Source: Panonychus citri
Taxonomy: Eukaryota > Arthropoda > Arachnida > Trombidiformes > Tetranychidae
Direction of reading: 5' to 3'
Length of the DNA: 64,000 bases
Assembly: GCF_014898815.1 (NCBI RefSeq)
Contig: NW_026515482.1
Span: forward strand, 558,001-622,000
Part shown: one piece after another, positions 19,017-31,400 of the stretch
Layout: every line of letters starts with the position of its first letter
Numbering within the stretch: position 1 is the stretch's first letter
Made by a program: the position numbers and the translations under genes
The notes under the pieces: generated by a model
Seen by the model: the letters and a program-made list of their open reading frames with translations, nothing else
Told to the model about the DNA's origin: nothing
The model's database searches: none

Positions 19017-19195
19017 ACATCAGACCACGTATTCAACTGCTGGTGCTGAACGTGAGGCTATCGAGTATTGTGTTGTGAAAGATGTCGAAAATAATTGTAA
19101 TATGTAATAGGCGGAGAAAGAGCAGGTTAAAAATAAGAATGGCCCAAATTTACTTTTGTTCATCTTATTAGAACTTTAATAAGAGAGCTATTCAT
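19017..19195 (-). pseudogene. IR-like receptor remnant, copy E
   Basis: The ATG at 19195 and about 10 family codons are followed by a deletion to the M3 region (FLFLTCSFS, STSFTTQYSIASR), then stops at the S2 start. The 135 bases upstream match the copy A leader very closely, so this copy derives from an A-like gene. Its downstream end joins the LLTP-like fragment. Confidence 0.8.
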
Positions 19196-19335
19196 TGCTT
19201 ATCCAAAGCTCACAATGAGAAATATTAACGAAAATTTTACGAAACTAAGAAAATGAAATCATAACGACAAATAGAAAAGATTGAATAGAATATGAAAAGC
19301 GAAAAAATCAAATTATTTTGAGTTTTTCAGTAGAA

Positions 19336-19395
19336 GCCCGATGAAGAAGATCAACTTCACCTGATCTGAAGAATGAAATAATATCGACTTCACTG
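19336..19395 (-). pseudogene. Misplaced IR-like S1 scrap
   Basis: Sixty bases match the FRSGEVDLL-encoding part of copy A, but lie upstream of the copy E leader instead of downstream, showing an internal rearrangement. Confidence 0.75.
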
Positions 19396-19454
19396 TCCTT
19401 TATTCGGTTATGACTGTAACTTAGTTACATTTGAATTTCAAGTCGCTTTTGCGT

Positions 19455-19631
19455 TTATTTCAATTTCGATGTTACATGTTTAGAATTACATTTTATATAA
19501 GATTTATATAACCATTTCGATGTCGATTCACTTGTTGAATTGTTGTTGTTATTGTTTGTATAAATAAAATAAAACCAGAGTGAAGTGGTCATCACTAAAA
19601 TTAAATAGACAAAGAGGTCCACTGATTCCAT
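19455..19631 (-). CDS. Small ORF with one hydrophobic segment, unknown
   Basis: 58 codons from an ATG. The N-terminal VDLFVYLILVMTTSLWFYF could be a membrane anchor; it is followed by an Asn run and a Lys-rich tail. No family recognised; it may be the first exon of a longer gene or chance. Confidence 0.25.
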   Translation of the reverse strand: MESVDLFVYLILVMTTSLWFYFIYTNNNNNNSTSESTSKWLYKSYIKCNSKHVTSKLK

Positions 19632-19729
19632 GATAAGATTAGATTGTAATTGTTCAAAAAGAAATAAGAATAGAGATTTTTTGTTTTCGAAATTAAGTTT
19701 TTGTAATCGTAAAGAGAAAGGGTTAACGG

Positions 19730-20140
19730 TTAATGTTGTTCACTAATTTCTAGCGGATCTAAGTAGTAATCGAATATCCGTTTGCGAAACTCGTCAATTA
19801 ATATTAATTGGTATTTTTCGTATTTTGCTTTCGTTAATTGTTTTTTGATTTTTTCGCTAAAATTTTCGGTTTGTTTATCTTGACAATTAGTTAATATATG
19901 TTTCATGTCAAGGGGTAAATGATCATATGGACATAATAGATTATCTTTTGTCAATAGAAAATCGAAATAACCAATGGCCCATTTAATTGTAGTGTTAATT
20001 GTTTGTTCTGTTGGCCAATTAATTTGTCGTTTTGGTAATATTTCAAAGGGTAGAGTGACTCTATTGTCGACTCGGTTTGAGTCCCAAGTCTTCTCATAGA
20101 TTATCCAAAATTCAAAGAACGTCACTTCTGAAGGCTCCAT
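19730..20140 (-). CDS. Hypothetical protein with Cys/His motif
   Basis: An ATG-initiated 136-aa single frame. Polar and aromatic-rich with no signal peptide or membrane segment. Residues LLCPYDHLPLDMKHILTNC give a C-x(8+)-H-x(3)-C arrangement similar to the zinc-binding tail after RT/RNase H in some non-LTR retrotransposons (C..C....H.L..C), but one Cys is missing and no RT is nearby. It may be a lineage-specific gene or a retroelement tail. Confidence 0.4.
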   Translation of the reverse strand: MEPSEVTFFEFWIIYEKTWDSNRVDNRVTLPFEILPKRQINWPTEQTINTTIKWAIGYFDFLLTKDNLLCPYDHLPLDMKHILTNCQDKQTENFSEKIKKQLTKAKYEKYQLILIDEFRKRIFDYYLDPLEISEQH

Positions 20141-21286
20141 CTATTTTCTTCATTTATTACTACTTTCGATCAGCTGATTTTCACTTTCGGTCCAAGTCTT
20201 TGTTTTGTTGAATTAATTAAAATGAGATCAGTTAATTTTGACATTTTGTTTCTTTAAATCATTAGCCTTTGTTTTTGTTTTTTTCTTCATTTTATCACCT
20301 TTCCGTGTATAGAATAGGCTGCGAACTGACTGAATTTTAAGTAGCTTCAAAAGTCCGATTTCTGTTTTAAATGGTAAGAATTTTTTTCTTTTTCTCTCTC
20401 GATTGGTCTCAATTCTAAATCTTGTTACATCAACAATTAACTTATTCTCAACCAGTTTTCTGGTTCTGACCGTAAGCTTTTTCCTAATTGTATGTGTTAA
20501 GAAATATAGAGAGAGAAAGAGACTAATTAAGTTTCCACTAATTTTAAATGTTTCAATGTTTTTTTCTCAATTAAAATCTAATATTTACATTCTTATCTCA
20601 TTATATTATGGATAATCTTCCAGGTAGATGATTTATTCCAGAACCAAGTTACATAATTAGTGCCTCTTTCATATAACAATTCAGGTTCACCTGAACTTCA
20701 TCTGATTTTAGATGAAGCTGATTTTTGTTTATTTCTGTCGGAAAATTTCAGTAATTGTCAGCACTTTACAACTAATTGATAGTCATGTAGCCACGTACCA
20801 ATAATTTATATCACTCTTAACCAATTACGACTACGATTACTATTTGTTGATTACTTTTTGCTGTGAAAAATTCACTCGATAACATTGAGGTTTTAATAAT
20901 ATTCATTGTGATGTTTATTGTTGTTGTTCATCATCATCATCATCTAATTAAAACACACTTTCAATGTTTTCCCTGATCAAAATCTCTCAGAAATAACCTT
21001 GATTTTAATTATGTTTTGTTTCTCTCTTTCTAGTTAACAATTTGAATTGTGGCATCTGATTGATACGATATTTTTCATCAAATCATAGACGTAAATATCA
21101 ATTGTTGGATGGAAGAGTAAAATCTTTATTGAAATTATCATTCATTTTCCGATTGTGTCTTCCAAATTTTCACATCTAAATTATTCCAGAAAACCCCTTA
21201 AGGATTATCAAAGGGTTGATGATAAACTGTTAATCTATTAATCTATTGACCAATTATGCCAGTGTTCACAATTTCAAAATCGCGTG
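20141..21286. other. Intergenic between hypothetical gene and LYSMD-like gene
   Basis: An open stretch at 20403-20615 (plus) encodes a hydrophobic run followed by KKYRERKR but has no ATG and no clear splice partner. The rest is AT-rich with a CATCATCAT tract near 20930. It should contain the promoter of the downstream gene, but no distinct element is visible. Confidence 0.4.
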
Positions 21287-22180
21287 ATGACCAACAGATC
21301 GTCTCTTTTCAAATGGAAATATGAGAAATTAGTTGATCAAGAGATTGACCAACAACACCAAGAAAACTTGAACTTTCTTGGTAATAAATGCGATGACAAT
21401 AATGACCTTTCACATGGACAAAAGTTACTACAATCTCAGCGACAAATATCCACAAATAACCAGGAGACAATTATACCAGATCTAGAATTTAGTAACGATT
21501 ATTATGAACTCAAAAAGCGATCTCAAAAAGAAAGACAATCAAACAAAAAGCCTGACCATCATCATTACATTTTCCATAGGATTGAAAAAGGTGATACCCT
21601 TCAAGGAATCGCTCTTAAATGGTATTGTTCATTACATGAGCTTAAACGGGTTAACAATTTAGTTTCTGATCAAGATTTTCATGCACTTGCTGTCATTAAA
21701 ATACCTGTTAAAAAGTATGGAATCCTCAGTGAGGTGATGGTTCACCAAGTGAACAGTTCAAATTTAACCTTGATCGATGAAACACCAGAAGAATTGACAA
21801 ACAAACCGTTGATAATTAACGTTGGTTTACGACAGACTTTTCTTAATGATGACAATTCTCAAGATATGAACAAATTTCTGACTAATTTAGATGTTGATCT
21901 TGCTAAAATGAGAAAAGTGGCCGACAATTATGTTCAAAGTGACCAAAATTTACCCTCTTCTATTGGCAGTATCAATGATACTAATGATACACATTCATCA
22001 GCATTAACCCATCAAATCAACACTTCCAAACCTAAATCAACTTCTAATTATAATTGTGATGGAGCTGATTGTGGATTAAGTTGGTACAGTTTACTTCTTG
22101 TCGCTTTATTCATTCTCATTTTCGTTCCTGTGATATATGCATTTGCCTCCGACAAAAGCCATCACTTTTTACACTCATGA
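21287..22180 (+). CDS. LYSMD3: LysM domain and C-terminal TM protein (LYSMD3/4-like)
   Basis: A single-exon, 297-aa protein. It has a polar N-terminus, a LysM domain at about 94-141 (FHRIEKGDTLQGIALKWYCS...LKRVNNL), an Asn/Ser-rich linker, and one C-terminal TM segment at about 267-285 (YSLLLVALFILIFVPVIYA) with a short tail. This order (cytosolic LysM, tail-near TM) matches the animal LYSMD3/4 group, which sits in Golgi or other endomembranes. Gene choice between LYSMD3 and LYSMD4 is not resolved. The ATG at 21287 is preceded by an in-frame GTG; I chose the ATG. Confidence 0.85.
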   Translation: MTNRSSLFKWKYEKLVDQEIDQQHQENLNFLGNKCDDNNDLSHGQKLLQSQRQISTNNQETIIPDLEFSNDYYELKKRSQKERQSNKKPDHHHYIFHRIEKGDTLQGIALKWYCSLHELKRVNNLVSDQDFHALAVIKIPVKKYGILSEVMVHQVNSSNLTLIDETPEELTNKPLIINVGLRQTFLNDDNSQDMNKFLTNLDVDLAKMRKVADNYVQSDQNLPSSIGSINDTNDTHSSALTHQINTSKPKSTSNYNCDGADCGLSWYSLLLVALFILIFVPVIYAFASDKSHHFLHS

Positions 22181-22673
22181 TTTGGACAATTTAGATCATC
22201 TCATCATCGAAACCAAAATTTCAATCATTTCTCTTGCCAACTTCATCCATCCAATGTTATCTATTCCAATCCCCATGTAAAATTTGACACCAACAATCAA
22301 AGTTGATTAGTTTAAGGTTTATAATTAAAAGAAATGTAAATTTACAATTTTCTGTAATCTAAATTTTCTAGTTAAAGTGGTAAAATATTACATTTTAATT
22401 TGATAAAACATTTTACCTTTACATTTGATATTTTTGAAGAATATTGTTTTTTGTTTGTTAATTACAATGAAATTTAAATTGTTAAACAAGAAAAAGATAA
22501 TTGTACTTTTATCTTTAATTACAATTAAAGATCTTGTGATGAGAGAAAATGAGTCTTGATCACAGTGATATAAACAAATTTGCAATGATTAATTTGATGA
22601 GGTTTAAAAGTTGATTTGTTCTCGCGATGGATTGTAAATTAAATGCAATTGAATTAAATTATCTGATTGCTGA
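22181..22673. other. Convergent 3' flanks of LYSMD-like and DUS3L-like genes
   Basis: The two genes converge here. AT-rich, no other gene. Polyadenylation signals are weak variants such as ATTAAA near 22325. Confidence 0.4.
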
Positions 22674-24643
22674 TTAGGCTTGATAAGCATTTGCTTTGTG
22701 TTTTGGTAGGAAAACAAAATCATCCGGAACTGGACCAAGAAACATTTCTGAGATTTTGACCCAATCGCTACAAGATGGTGAGGCCATGAGAGTTTCTAGT
22801 TCATCGCGACCTCGATAATATGGTGGCCTATCATTGATTTTCTGTGGTAAAACTTCAAGAAGTCCAACGGGAATGTAACGATAGAGAAAAGATAACCATT
22901 CGAGGAGAAATCGTCGAGTTCTTTCAACGCCTTCATCATCTGATCCCCACTGTTCTAAACCATAGTTGGCAAATTTTTGAATAATTTCGAGACGTTCTCG
23001 AGATGAAATGTCCCAATGTCGTTTCTCTTTGATTTCAGTGAATAGCCAAGGCTTAATTATCGCACCACGTCCAATGAGTACTCCAGAAACATTCGGATTC
23101 TCGGCCAATTTTTGCTCATAATCCACGTACGAAAGAACATCACCCGAACCAAAGATTGGAATTTCTTTCGACAGTTTTGCACATTCATTCACATATTCCC
23201 AATTAGCTGATTTAGTGTAACGTTGTTCCCGTGATCGACCATGAACTGTAATCAATCCAACCGTCTTGTTATCCCAAAAGTGAACGATATTATCAATAAC
23301 TTTATCGGCGATATTTTTATATGCGTGAATACCAGTTCTCATTTTTACAGTAATTGGAACCTAGAAAAGAGAAAATTAATTGATGAATATTTTAAGTAGA
23401 AATTATTATATAAGTTGACGTTGTTATACCTTTGTAACTTGAGACATTCCATAGATCATTTCATTTAATCGGTTTGTTTTATTCATCAAACCAGCACCGG
23501 CTCCTTTTTGATAGACACAATCGATGGGACAACCCATGTTAATATCAATAAAATCAACTGAACATTGCTCAGTGATTAATTGTGATGCTTTGGTTATTAC
23601 TTCAGAGTTATTTCCACAAAGTTGTACACCAAAGATACTTTCACTTTTGTGGCGACGAAGTAAAGCCCATTCGGATGCTTGACCTTCTAAAATATTCGTG
23701 GCCATGGCCATTTCTCCGCAAGTTATATCGGCACCAAGCTCTTTGCAGATCCTTCTAAATGGTAAGTTACCAATGGTCGTCAAAGGGGCAAGATACAGTT
23801 TCCCTTTGAAATCGATTGAGCTTCTTTCAACCTTTTCCGTTTCACCAATTAATGGGCCTAAGGGTTTATCACGAACATCTAAAGATTCAAGGAAAAAAAT
23901 GAATATATTAGATTTAGATCGTTAGATTGATCTTAATGACAATTCTCACCTTTAATTGCTTTCATAGATCGACTAAAATCATAAGTTCTCTTTCGAAGTA
24001 GAGGAAGAATATTTTTATCCATTTGATTGGTAGAATTTGTTTGCATCTCAATTTTCATCGATTCCCATTTTTCTTTATCAACAATGTTACTCCGATTATC
24101 GGCTGGGTCAATATGTTGTCCACTGAATCGACACAAGAATCCATATGGACAGAAACCATATTTAACAAAAGAATAACAATCACGATCAATATTGGGTATT
24201 TTCTCTTTCAAATAGTCGTCAATTGAATGACCGTGTTTACATGAAGTACCATAAGGACATCCTTCCGTTGCCTCATTACCAATACTGGCCGAATATTTGA
24301 GACAAGGCCGTTTTACCCGAGCCGCTCTTCTAACAGCCATTTCATTTACTTTACGATTCTTATTTTGACCACGAAGCTTTTGCTTCCTTTTCCTTTTAAA
24401 ACCAGACCTTTTGTCGCTATGGTTTTCATCATCTTCACCCCCTTGTTCACCATCTTCTTCACGATCACCCAATTGATCACCATTGTCACCAGGTTCCTCC
24501 TTAATTAATAATGATTTATCTCTTTCTGATACATGATCCAAATCAATTCCTCGAGAGCTTTTAACCTCCAAAAGAAACTCTCGTTTAATTGGAGCTTCAC
24601 CGGGAACCATAGAAGAATTATTTTCAATCAGCGGTGTTGACAT
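22674..24643 (-). CDS. DUS3L: tRNA-dihydrouridine(47) synthase, DUS3-like
   Basis: Three exons, 24643-23950, 23878-23430 and 23360-22674, total 1,830 bases and 609 aa. Donors are G|GTGAG and AAG|GTATAA; acceptors are TTTAG and TTCTAG. The N-terminal part is basic and acidic, then two CCCH zinc fingers (C114, C129, C135, H139 and C156, C165, C171, H177) as in eukaryotic Dus3. The TIM-barrel FMN enzyme follows with the catalytic Cys at about 348 in NMGCPID and the KGAGAGLM and [10 protein letters not shown] motifs. It reduces uridine 47 in the tRNA variable loop using NADPH. Length is close to the animal family (about 650 aa). ATG at 24643 is clean. Confidence 0.93.
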
Positions 24644-25204
24644 GATGACTCAGTAAAATAGTTAACGGAAAAACAATTAGAAACACTCGAAAACTAAGAA
24701 AATTAAAAGTTACAATTAAAAAAAATCTAAGAATTGAAATTTAAAAAAAAGCTCAATTTTCAAAAAGAAAACAAATGTAACCACGTTTTCCATTTGTGCT
24801 GTCATCTGGTGAGAGAAAATGGAAAATTCTAATTAAGAAGAATTTTTTTCTCAACAATTTAGAGTTCGACTTGAAAACCTAAATTTTTGAACAATTTATT
24901 GTAAATTGAATATCAATTGTGTCAAATTTGATCGCATTTATTGAAAAAGAAAGCAAAGTTACACAAAAATAAATAGCAAAAGTTAATTACACAAGTAATG
25001 ATTACTTTTCGATAGCAATCAATTTGTTGATCATTAAAATTGTACAATAATTTATTCAAAATTTCGTTAAGTTGATGGACTGAAATTTCCTTTTTTCGTT
25101 TTTGTACATTTGTAAATTTCGAAGTCCAAATTTAAAATTATCATAATCGTTTTTGTTCGATTGTTGTGATTAGATGAAACTTTTATTCAATTAACTTTTC
25201 TTTA
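24644..25204. other. DUS3L promoter side and Dscam-like 3' UTR
   Basis: Both flanking genes are on the minus strand. It contains AT-rich sequence and two AATAAA signals on the minus strand (25051-25056 and about 24937-24942) for the Dscam-like transcript. Confidence 0.5.
25051..25056 (-). terminator. Polyadenylation signal AATAAA of the Dscam-like gene
   Basis: The minus strand reads AATAAA about 150 bases after the stop codon at 25205. Confidence 0.5.
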
Positions 25205-25410
25205 TCATAAATCAGGTGATGTTGATCGATAATTTCGAGTGAGTAGATCATCATAATGAGATTCATTGTCAAGCTGAGCGTGTCTCTGAATAGCATGATG
25301 ATTTAGTGGAATCTCTTGTTCACAAAAGTTCAATCGATTGGCAGCATAAGGTGAAGTATAATAAGATCCATAGGTTGGTTTACGTTGAACTGTTTCATAA
25401 CTTTTTTTCC
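25205..25410 (-). CDS. Dscam: Dscam-like terminal exon
   Basis: The tail contains KKSYETVQRKPTYGSYYTSP (several Tyr), HAQLDNESHYDDLL and ends in STSPDL. Acceptor ATTTCAG. Much shorter than the insect Dscam1 tail. Confidence 0.88.
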
Positions 25411-28400
25411 CTGAAATTAAAAAGATGAACAATTTGATTAATAATCAATCGTATTTACATTTAATCAATAACATTCAAAATTAAATTTTATGTGAAAAAA
25501 TTAAGTGCTTACCGGTATTCGAAGGCTCAACTGGAAGAGCAAAAGATGACATTGATAGACTTTCCATTTTATTTCGTTCGTTGTTATTATCTGTGAATTG
25601 GGCGATTTATCAATTATTCATCATGAAAACTAGATCAAAATCTTTGCTAAACTTACAAGTTTCCTGAACAACGTCAGTTCGTTGGTGTTTAGTTGACATT
25701 AGAATTGCAATCGTGATAAATATAACCACGAATACGATGAAAGCACAAAGTATCGGAGCTAAAACAACAGGATCACCAAAGTTCAATTCCCAAGTCGAGT
25801 ACGAAGTTGACGAAAGTGGTGGAATTGTACCTTTAATCATACAAGAGAATTCAAAAAATTGTAGTTAGAATTAGTAATCGATTCATACATATATCGTAAG
25901 TATTTCAAAATTTTACCTCCACTTTGCGTTAAGGTTGCAAATAGATATTGAGCCTCGGTCGTTCCAGGCTCAGAATTAGCGATCATCAGTAAATCGTACC
26001 AAGTGGCAGGTATTAAATCAGGAATAATCAATTTCCCCTGTGAAGGCATAATATTATTTGAAAACATAATCCAATCAGTTTGAAAGTGTTGCTTATATTG
26101 AACCACATAGGATATGATGGGACAACCATTTTCACTCCAGGCACTTAAATCAATTAAGGCGGACGTTGAATTAACCGTTAAGAGAGACTCCAAAGGTCCA
26201 GATGAAGGCACTGAAAAATATCCAATAATTAGATCATAACAATATAATGACAATAAAGACTTCTGCTCATGATGAATAACAACAATTGAAGAAATGATAA
26301 CTCACCATTACCAGAGGTTGTGGCATGAAACATTTTAGTATCAGGCGAAGGACCTGCTTTATTATATGGTGTGATTGAAATCGAATACTTTGTACCACAC
26401 CTTAAATTTTCTAGAACGAAATTATTTCGAGTACCAAGAATTTTAATCTCCTCCCAATCTTCAGTGTTACTTTTATAATTAACAATATAGCCACTTATTG
26501 GATTCTCTTGATTAGCTCCTTCCATTTTTATGGTTAACGATCTATGAGTCGCTCCAGTTACTCGAGCAAGAACTTCACCAGGAGGGTCTACCATGAAACG
26601 AAAGAGGAAAAAATGAAAGATAATAAGAATCAGTAAGAAAAAGAAAAAAGAAAAAGAAAAAGAAAATGTAAAGTTATAAGTATTATTAATATTATCATTC
26701 GGTGACAAGAGATGTCGCCACCGAACTTAATCTTTTTCGAAAGTTTTCAAAAAGAATCTGAAACGCGAATAGTGACCTTACCATACTCGAGAGTTTGACT
26801 GTAAACCTCTTCCGAAGCGATTCCAAGCCCTTTTTTATTAAAGGGACGGACAATTAGTCCATATTTCGTGTTACGTTTAAGATCAGTAACATTGTAATTA
26901 AGTTCATCGAATCCTTTAAGTGTCTCATTTAAATTGAACGTTACAAAATCGAATGAACTTCTCATCGAATTAAAACCGTTAACCTTTCGAAATCCAATAT
27001 GATAACCATCGACTCTTTTAGTTCGACCCAAATTGGACCAGTAGATTTTCAATGATCGTGAACTAATTGCTTCGACTCTTACATTGGCTGGAGCTTCATT
27101 GGGAGCTAATGAATGGACAAAATTGAAACATAATTAAAACATTAGAACATTAATTATTAGTAACAACATAAACATTGACAGGAAGAGAAAAAAATTAAGT
27201 TAATTATCGTATTTAAGTCTATGATGATGATGATGATGGAAATTAGCTTATGTCAACAAATAAAGCGATTTATAAATTATGTTCATCAAGATTAATTATT
27301 CATCCAAAGTTAATCCTATCAAGGAGAGAAAGATTCAAAGATTATATTGAATTAATATGGAAACATTTTCACATCAGTAAATCGCAATCCTTTTATTTAT
27401 AATCCCATAAAGAAGAGACAACAATCGAATTGACTTATAACAATTAGTAGATTGTTGATTAAGATAATGAAAGTAAACGACAAATCAATTGAAAGTAAAT
27501 ATAATGATGAGAAAAGGAAAAAAATAAGGAAAACCTTTCGGTCCCTCATGAGATTTGAATGATGACCAAACCAAAAGTTGGTTAACGACTTTGTTGACCC
27601 TATGGTAGATAAGGTCAAGCAAAATGTCAACAGGATAATATAAGTGTAGAGATGAAGGTAAAAAGAAAATAGGAAGAGAGAGAAAAAAAATTGAGATAAT
27701 AATAGTAGATGAGAAATTCTCAGAGTTCTTGTTCACTATATCTTCAGTTCTTTATACGAGAAATTCAAGGGACTGGGAGTGAGAAAAAAATGAAGGAAGA
27801 TGAACATTCCACTTCTAATGAGATAAACAGAGGTGGGAACTTAAAAGATGATGACAAGAGAGAGAGAAAGAGAGAGAGAGAACGAAAGCAAAAAACAAGC
27901 TAAAACAGAATGAGGGATAAAGGTAAATCTTAATCACCTTGTCAATGAATAAACGAAGACTGAATAAGGAATTTAATTTATTTATCATCATCTCTGTCTC
28001 TGTTTACACATACTGTATTTGTAAAGATGGTTAGGGCGAGGATGAGGATGAGGATGATGATGGCGATAACGCATTAGCTGAAAGACACGCAGTAAACTAA
28101 AGCTCACTGTGAATGTAATTTAGCAGCTTATTAGATGAAGGTGGGAAACGTTGAGTAAACAATTGTTGATTGTTTTCATAATGATTCAATTAATCAAGAA
28201 GTAAATTGTTTGCTGAATAGTTCCAAGCCTAAACTAATTAAGGTAAACAAAATGAATATAAATCTATACATATAAAATTATTAGCATTCTAATGATAATT
28301 ATATTAGAAGTCAAATAAATTTCACAAGGATAAGAAGCGAATTCAAGTTTCTATTGGAAAAAAAATATTCTGATAAAAAGTTAACCTAAGAAGTAAAACT

Positions 28401-31400
28401 TTATGGATCATTCATGATAATCGAGCCATGACATTTGATTTTATCGACAATCTAATAATATGATCAACATTGAATAGAAGATGATATATTAATCTTTATC
28501 TCTCTCCTTCATCAATTCTGATGGTGATGATAAAACTTACCCTCTTCTTCAGTGCGAATGATAATTTCCTGACTTGGTTTACTTCGACCAAGACCATTCT
28601 GAGCAATAACTCGTAATCGATACACAGTTTCCGGTATTAAACTTGTAATAAGAATCGACAAATCTTTTGGATCAACGGATGCTGTCTCCAGAGAATTGGT
28701 CCATGTATCTTTTTATGGTTAATTGATTGATTGGGTCATTGAGAGAGAGAGAGAGAGAGAGAAAGAAGAAGATGAAAAGATGAAGAAAACATTATTATTA
28801 GACCAACAATTTACGATCAAAGTGAAGTATATAAAAAAGTACAAGCAACACAAATACACAATTGGAAGCAATGATGAATGTAATAGAATGGTGAAAGAAT
28901 GAGAAATAACTACCATTGGAAGATAAGTGCAAAGTCAATGGGAAAAGATTCAACTAAATGATTACTACTACTCTACTTTTTTTCAGCTAATTGAATTGGT
29001 CTCAGAATAGTTAACAGATTAGAAGACATTTATATGTGAACAAGATGAGAAGATGAATAGATAGACAGAAATTACATAACATTGAATTAGATTGATGCGG
29101 TTTATTCATAGGAAGGAATAAAAATTGTAAAGATGAAGGAAAACTAAATTGATGGTAATAACAATTAGTTAAATGATGAGGATTCTGTTGATGGGAAGAG
29201 TAATTGCATTTCGTACCATTTGATGTTGTATATTCAACGATGTATCCAAGTAACGGACTATTACCGTTAACTGTTGGTAGCCAGGACAATGAAGCTGCTC
29301 GACTTTTGATTTCGCCCACTTTGAGGCCCGTTGGTGGTTCAGGTGGGCCTCTGACAACGAGTTGAACATTTTTCTCGTCCGCACCGAAAGCATTGCGAGC
29401 TTGACAGGTAAAAAACGCCGAATCGGTAACATCAACCGAACTTAGAATAACTTTACTTGTTAACGAATCTTCTGTACGCTCTTCCTCGATTTTGATATTA
29501 TTATTTCCTGGTCCAGTCATGGGAAGAACTGCTTCACGATCTCGAATCCATGAAAGTGTTATTGGTGCATCACCGAAAACTGTACACACCAAAATAACGG
29601 GATCACCTCTGTTCGCTTCAATAAGCTCGAAATTTTTGTTAAACCTTACAGGTTGATTAATGGTCAGTCGAGTTGTGACTGAAAGAGGTGGACCAACATT
29701 ATTACTTGATTCACAAATGTAAACACCATCATCTTCCTTGGTAATACCAACAATTGAAATTGATCCATTCTCGAGAACTTGAATATGAGGACCGGAAACA
29801 ATTCCAACCAACTCCCGTCCCGAATGGTCAAAAGGTTTAATACCATTCTTGACCTTTTTCCATTGGTGAGTTGGTTGAGGATAACCATCAGTTTGACAAT
29901 CGATAACGACATTTCGACCTCTAAGTAAAGAGTGACCCTCTTCAGGTTTAATCACCCACCTTGGAGGTGCTGTGGACAACAATTCAGAGAAACAATTTAG
30001 AAAACCAATGAAAATTAAAGTTAATCACTTACCTTTGACAATCATTTCAGCGGTGTAATTAGATGAAATGTTGGAAGATGAAACAACACAAGTGTAATTT
30101 CCTGAATGTGATCTTTTAACTGATTTAATTCTGAAACTTGAATCAGAATCAGTGAAACTTGAAATATCAATATCATCATGAAAAGAGGTGACAGGTTGGC
30201 CCTCCTTCAGCCAGGTAAATGTCAACGGTGGATCACCTGATAAGATACTACAAACAACTGTAGCTCTCATACCCTCAGTTAAATCAGCACCAAACATGAA
30301 AGGGTTAATCACTGGTTTCTCTAATTGTTTGGAAAAAATTAAGAAAAACAAAACAAATCAACATGATTACATTCCAACAGTTTCTGTTCATTTTAAACAA
30401 TCATCTAAATTGTTGTTTCAATAGTTAACAAACATATTCATTATCATTTGTATACCTGAATGATAATTAGAAAAATTTTGCTTGGCAAGTTAATTAAGTG
30501 AACACTAAATAACATCAAACATCAACAACAACAATTAAAAGGATTTCCTTTGAGATTAAGAGTAATGTTAACCATGACTACTGATGATTATCATCATTAA
30601 CCAGTTATATTATCAACAATAATAATGACCTTTAGCCCTTGTTAATGGTCAAGATAATTTAAATATCAGTTGAAATCACAAATGACCATTAACATTGTTC
30701 ATGGTCATTTAATTGTTAATTGTTATCATTTGAGATGCATGAGTGTTTGTTATCAAATCAACAATTTAAATGATAACAGGATAAAAATTTAATCAACTGA
30801 AAGTTGCCACAATTTTTTAATTTCCTATCAGCTAATTACTATTGATTGGTATCATCTAATCTCAAGATTACCTTAATTGCTTGTAATGTAATCATAATAA
30901 TAGATTTCGTTAGCCAGCCGATAACAATTAACGATTAAAAAAGGAAAATGGTTGATATGTTTTTTTCATTTCGATTTTTAATTTACTGATCAGTCCAATC
31001 AATTATCATTAAGACAAGAATGACTTGATAATAATCATTAATTTTAATCTTTTCAGTCTCTCAATCTGATCCACAATTAATCTGACTTTTATTTTGTTCA
31101 CCAGAAATTCAGGTTAACTGTTGAGAGTGAAAACTAAATCAAGATGAATGATAATCTAGAAAATTTTTCAACTTGGCTATCAAACTAGAGTATTCATCTA
31201 ATTGTGAATACCCACAAGAATCAATTACAACCATGAAAAAGTTGACCATCCAAGATGAGGTAAGAAGATGAACTGACCATTAAATATTTTATAACCTTTA
31301 ACCTTTTCCAAAATCGTAGAGGGAAAAAAATTCAAACTGAACATCAAGAATCACTTATGGGAATCGCTTCGGAGTGGAAATGTATCACAATTATTGGTAA

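Noticed and set aside
20403..20615. Plus-strand hydrophobic frame ending in a basic tail
   Set aside because: Superficially like a receptor M4 end, but it starts without ATG and does not align with the receptor copies.
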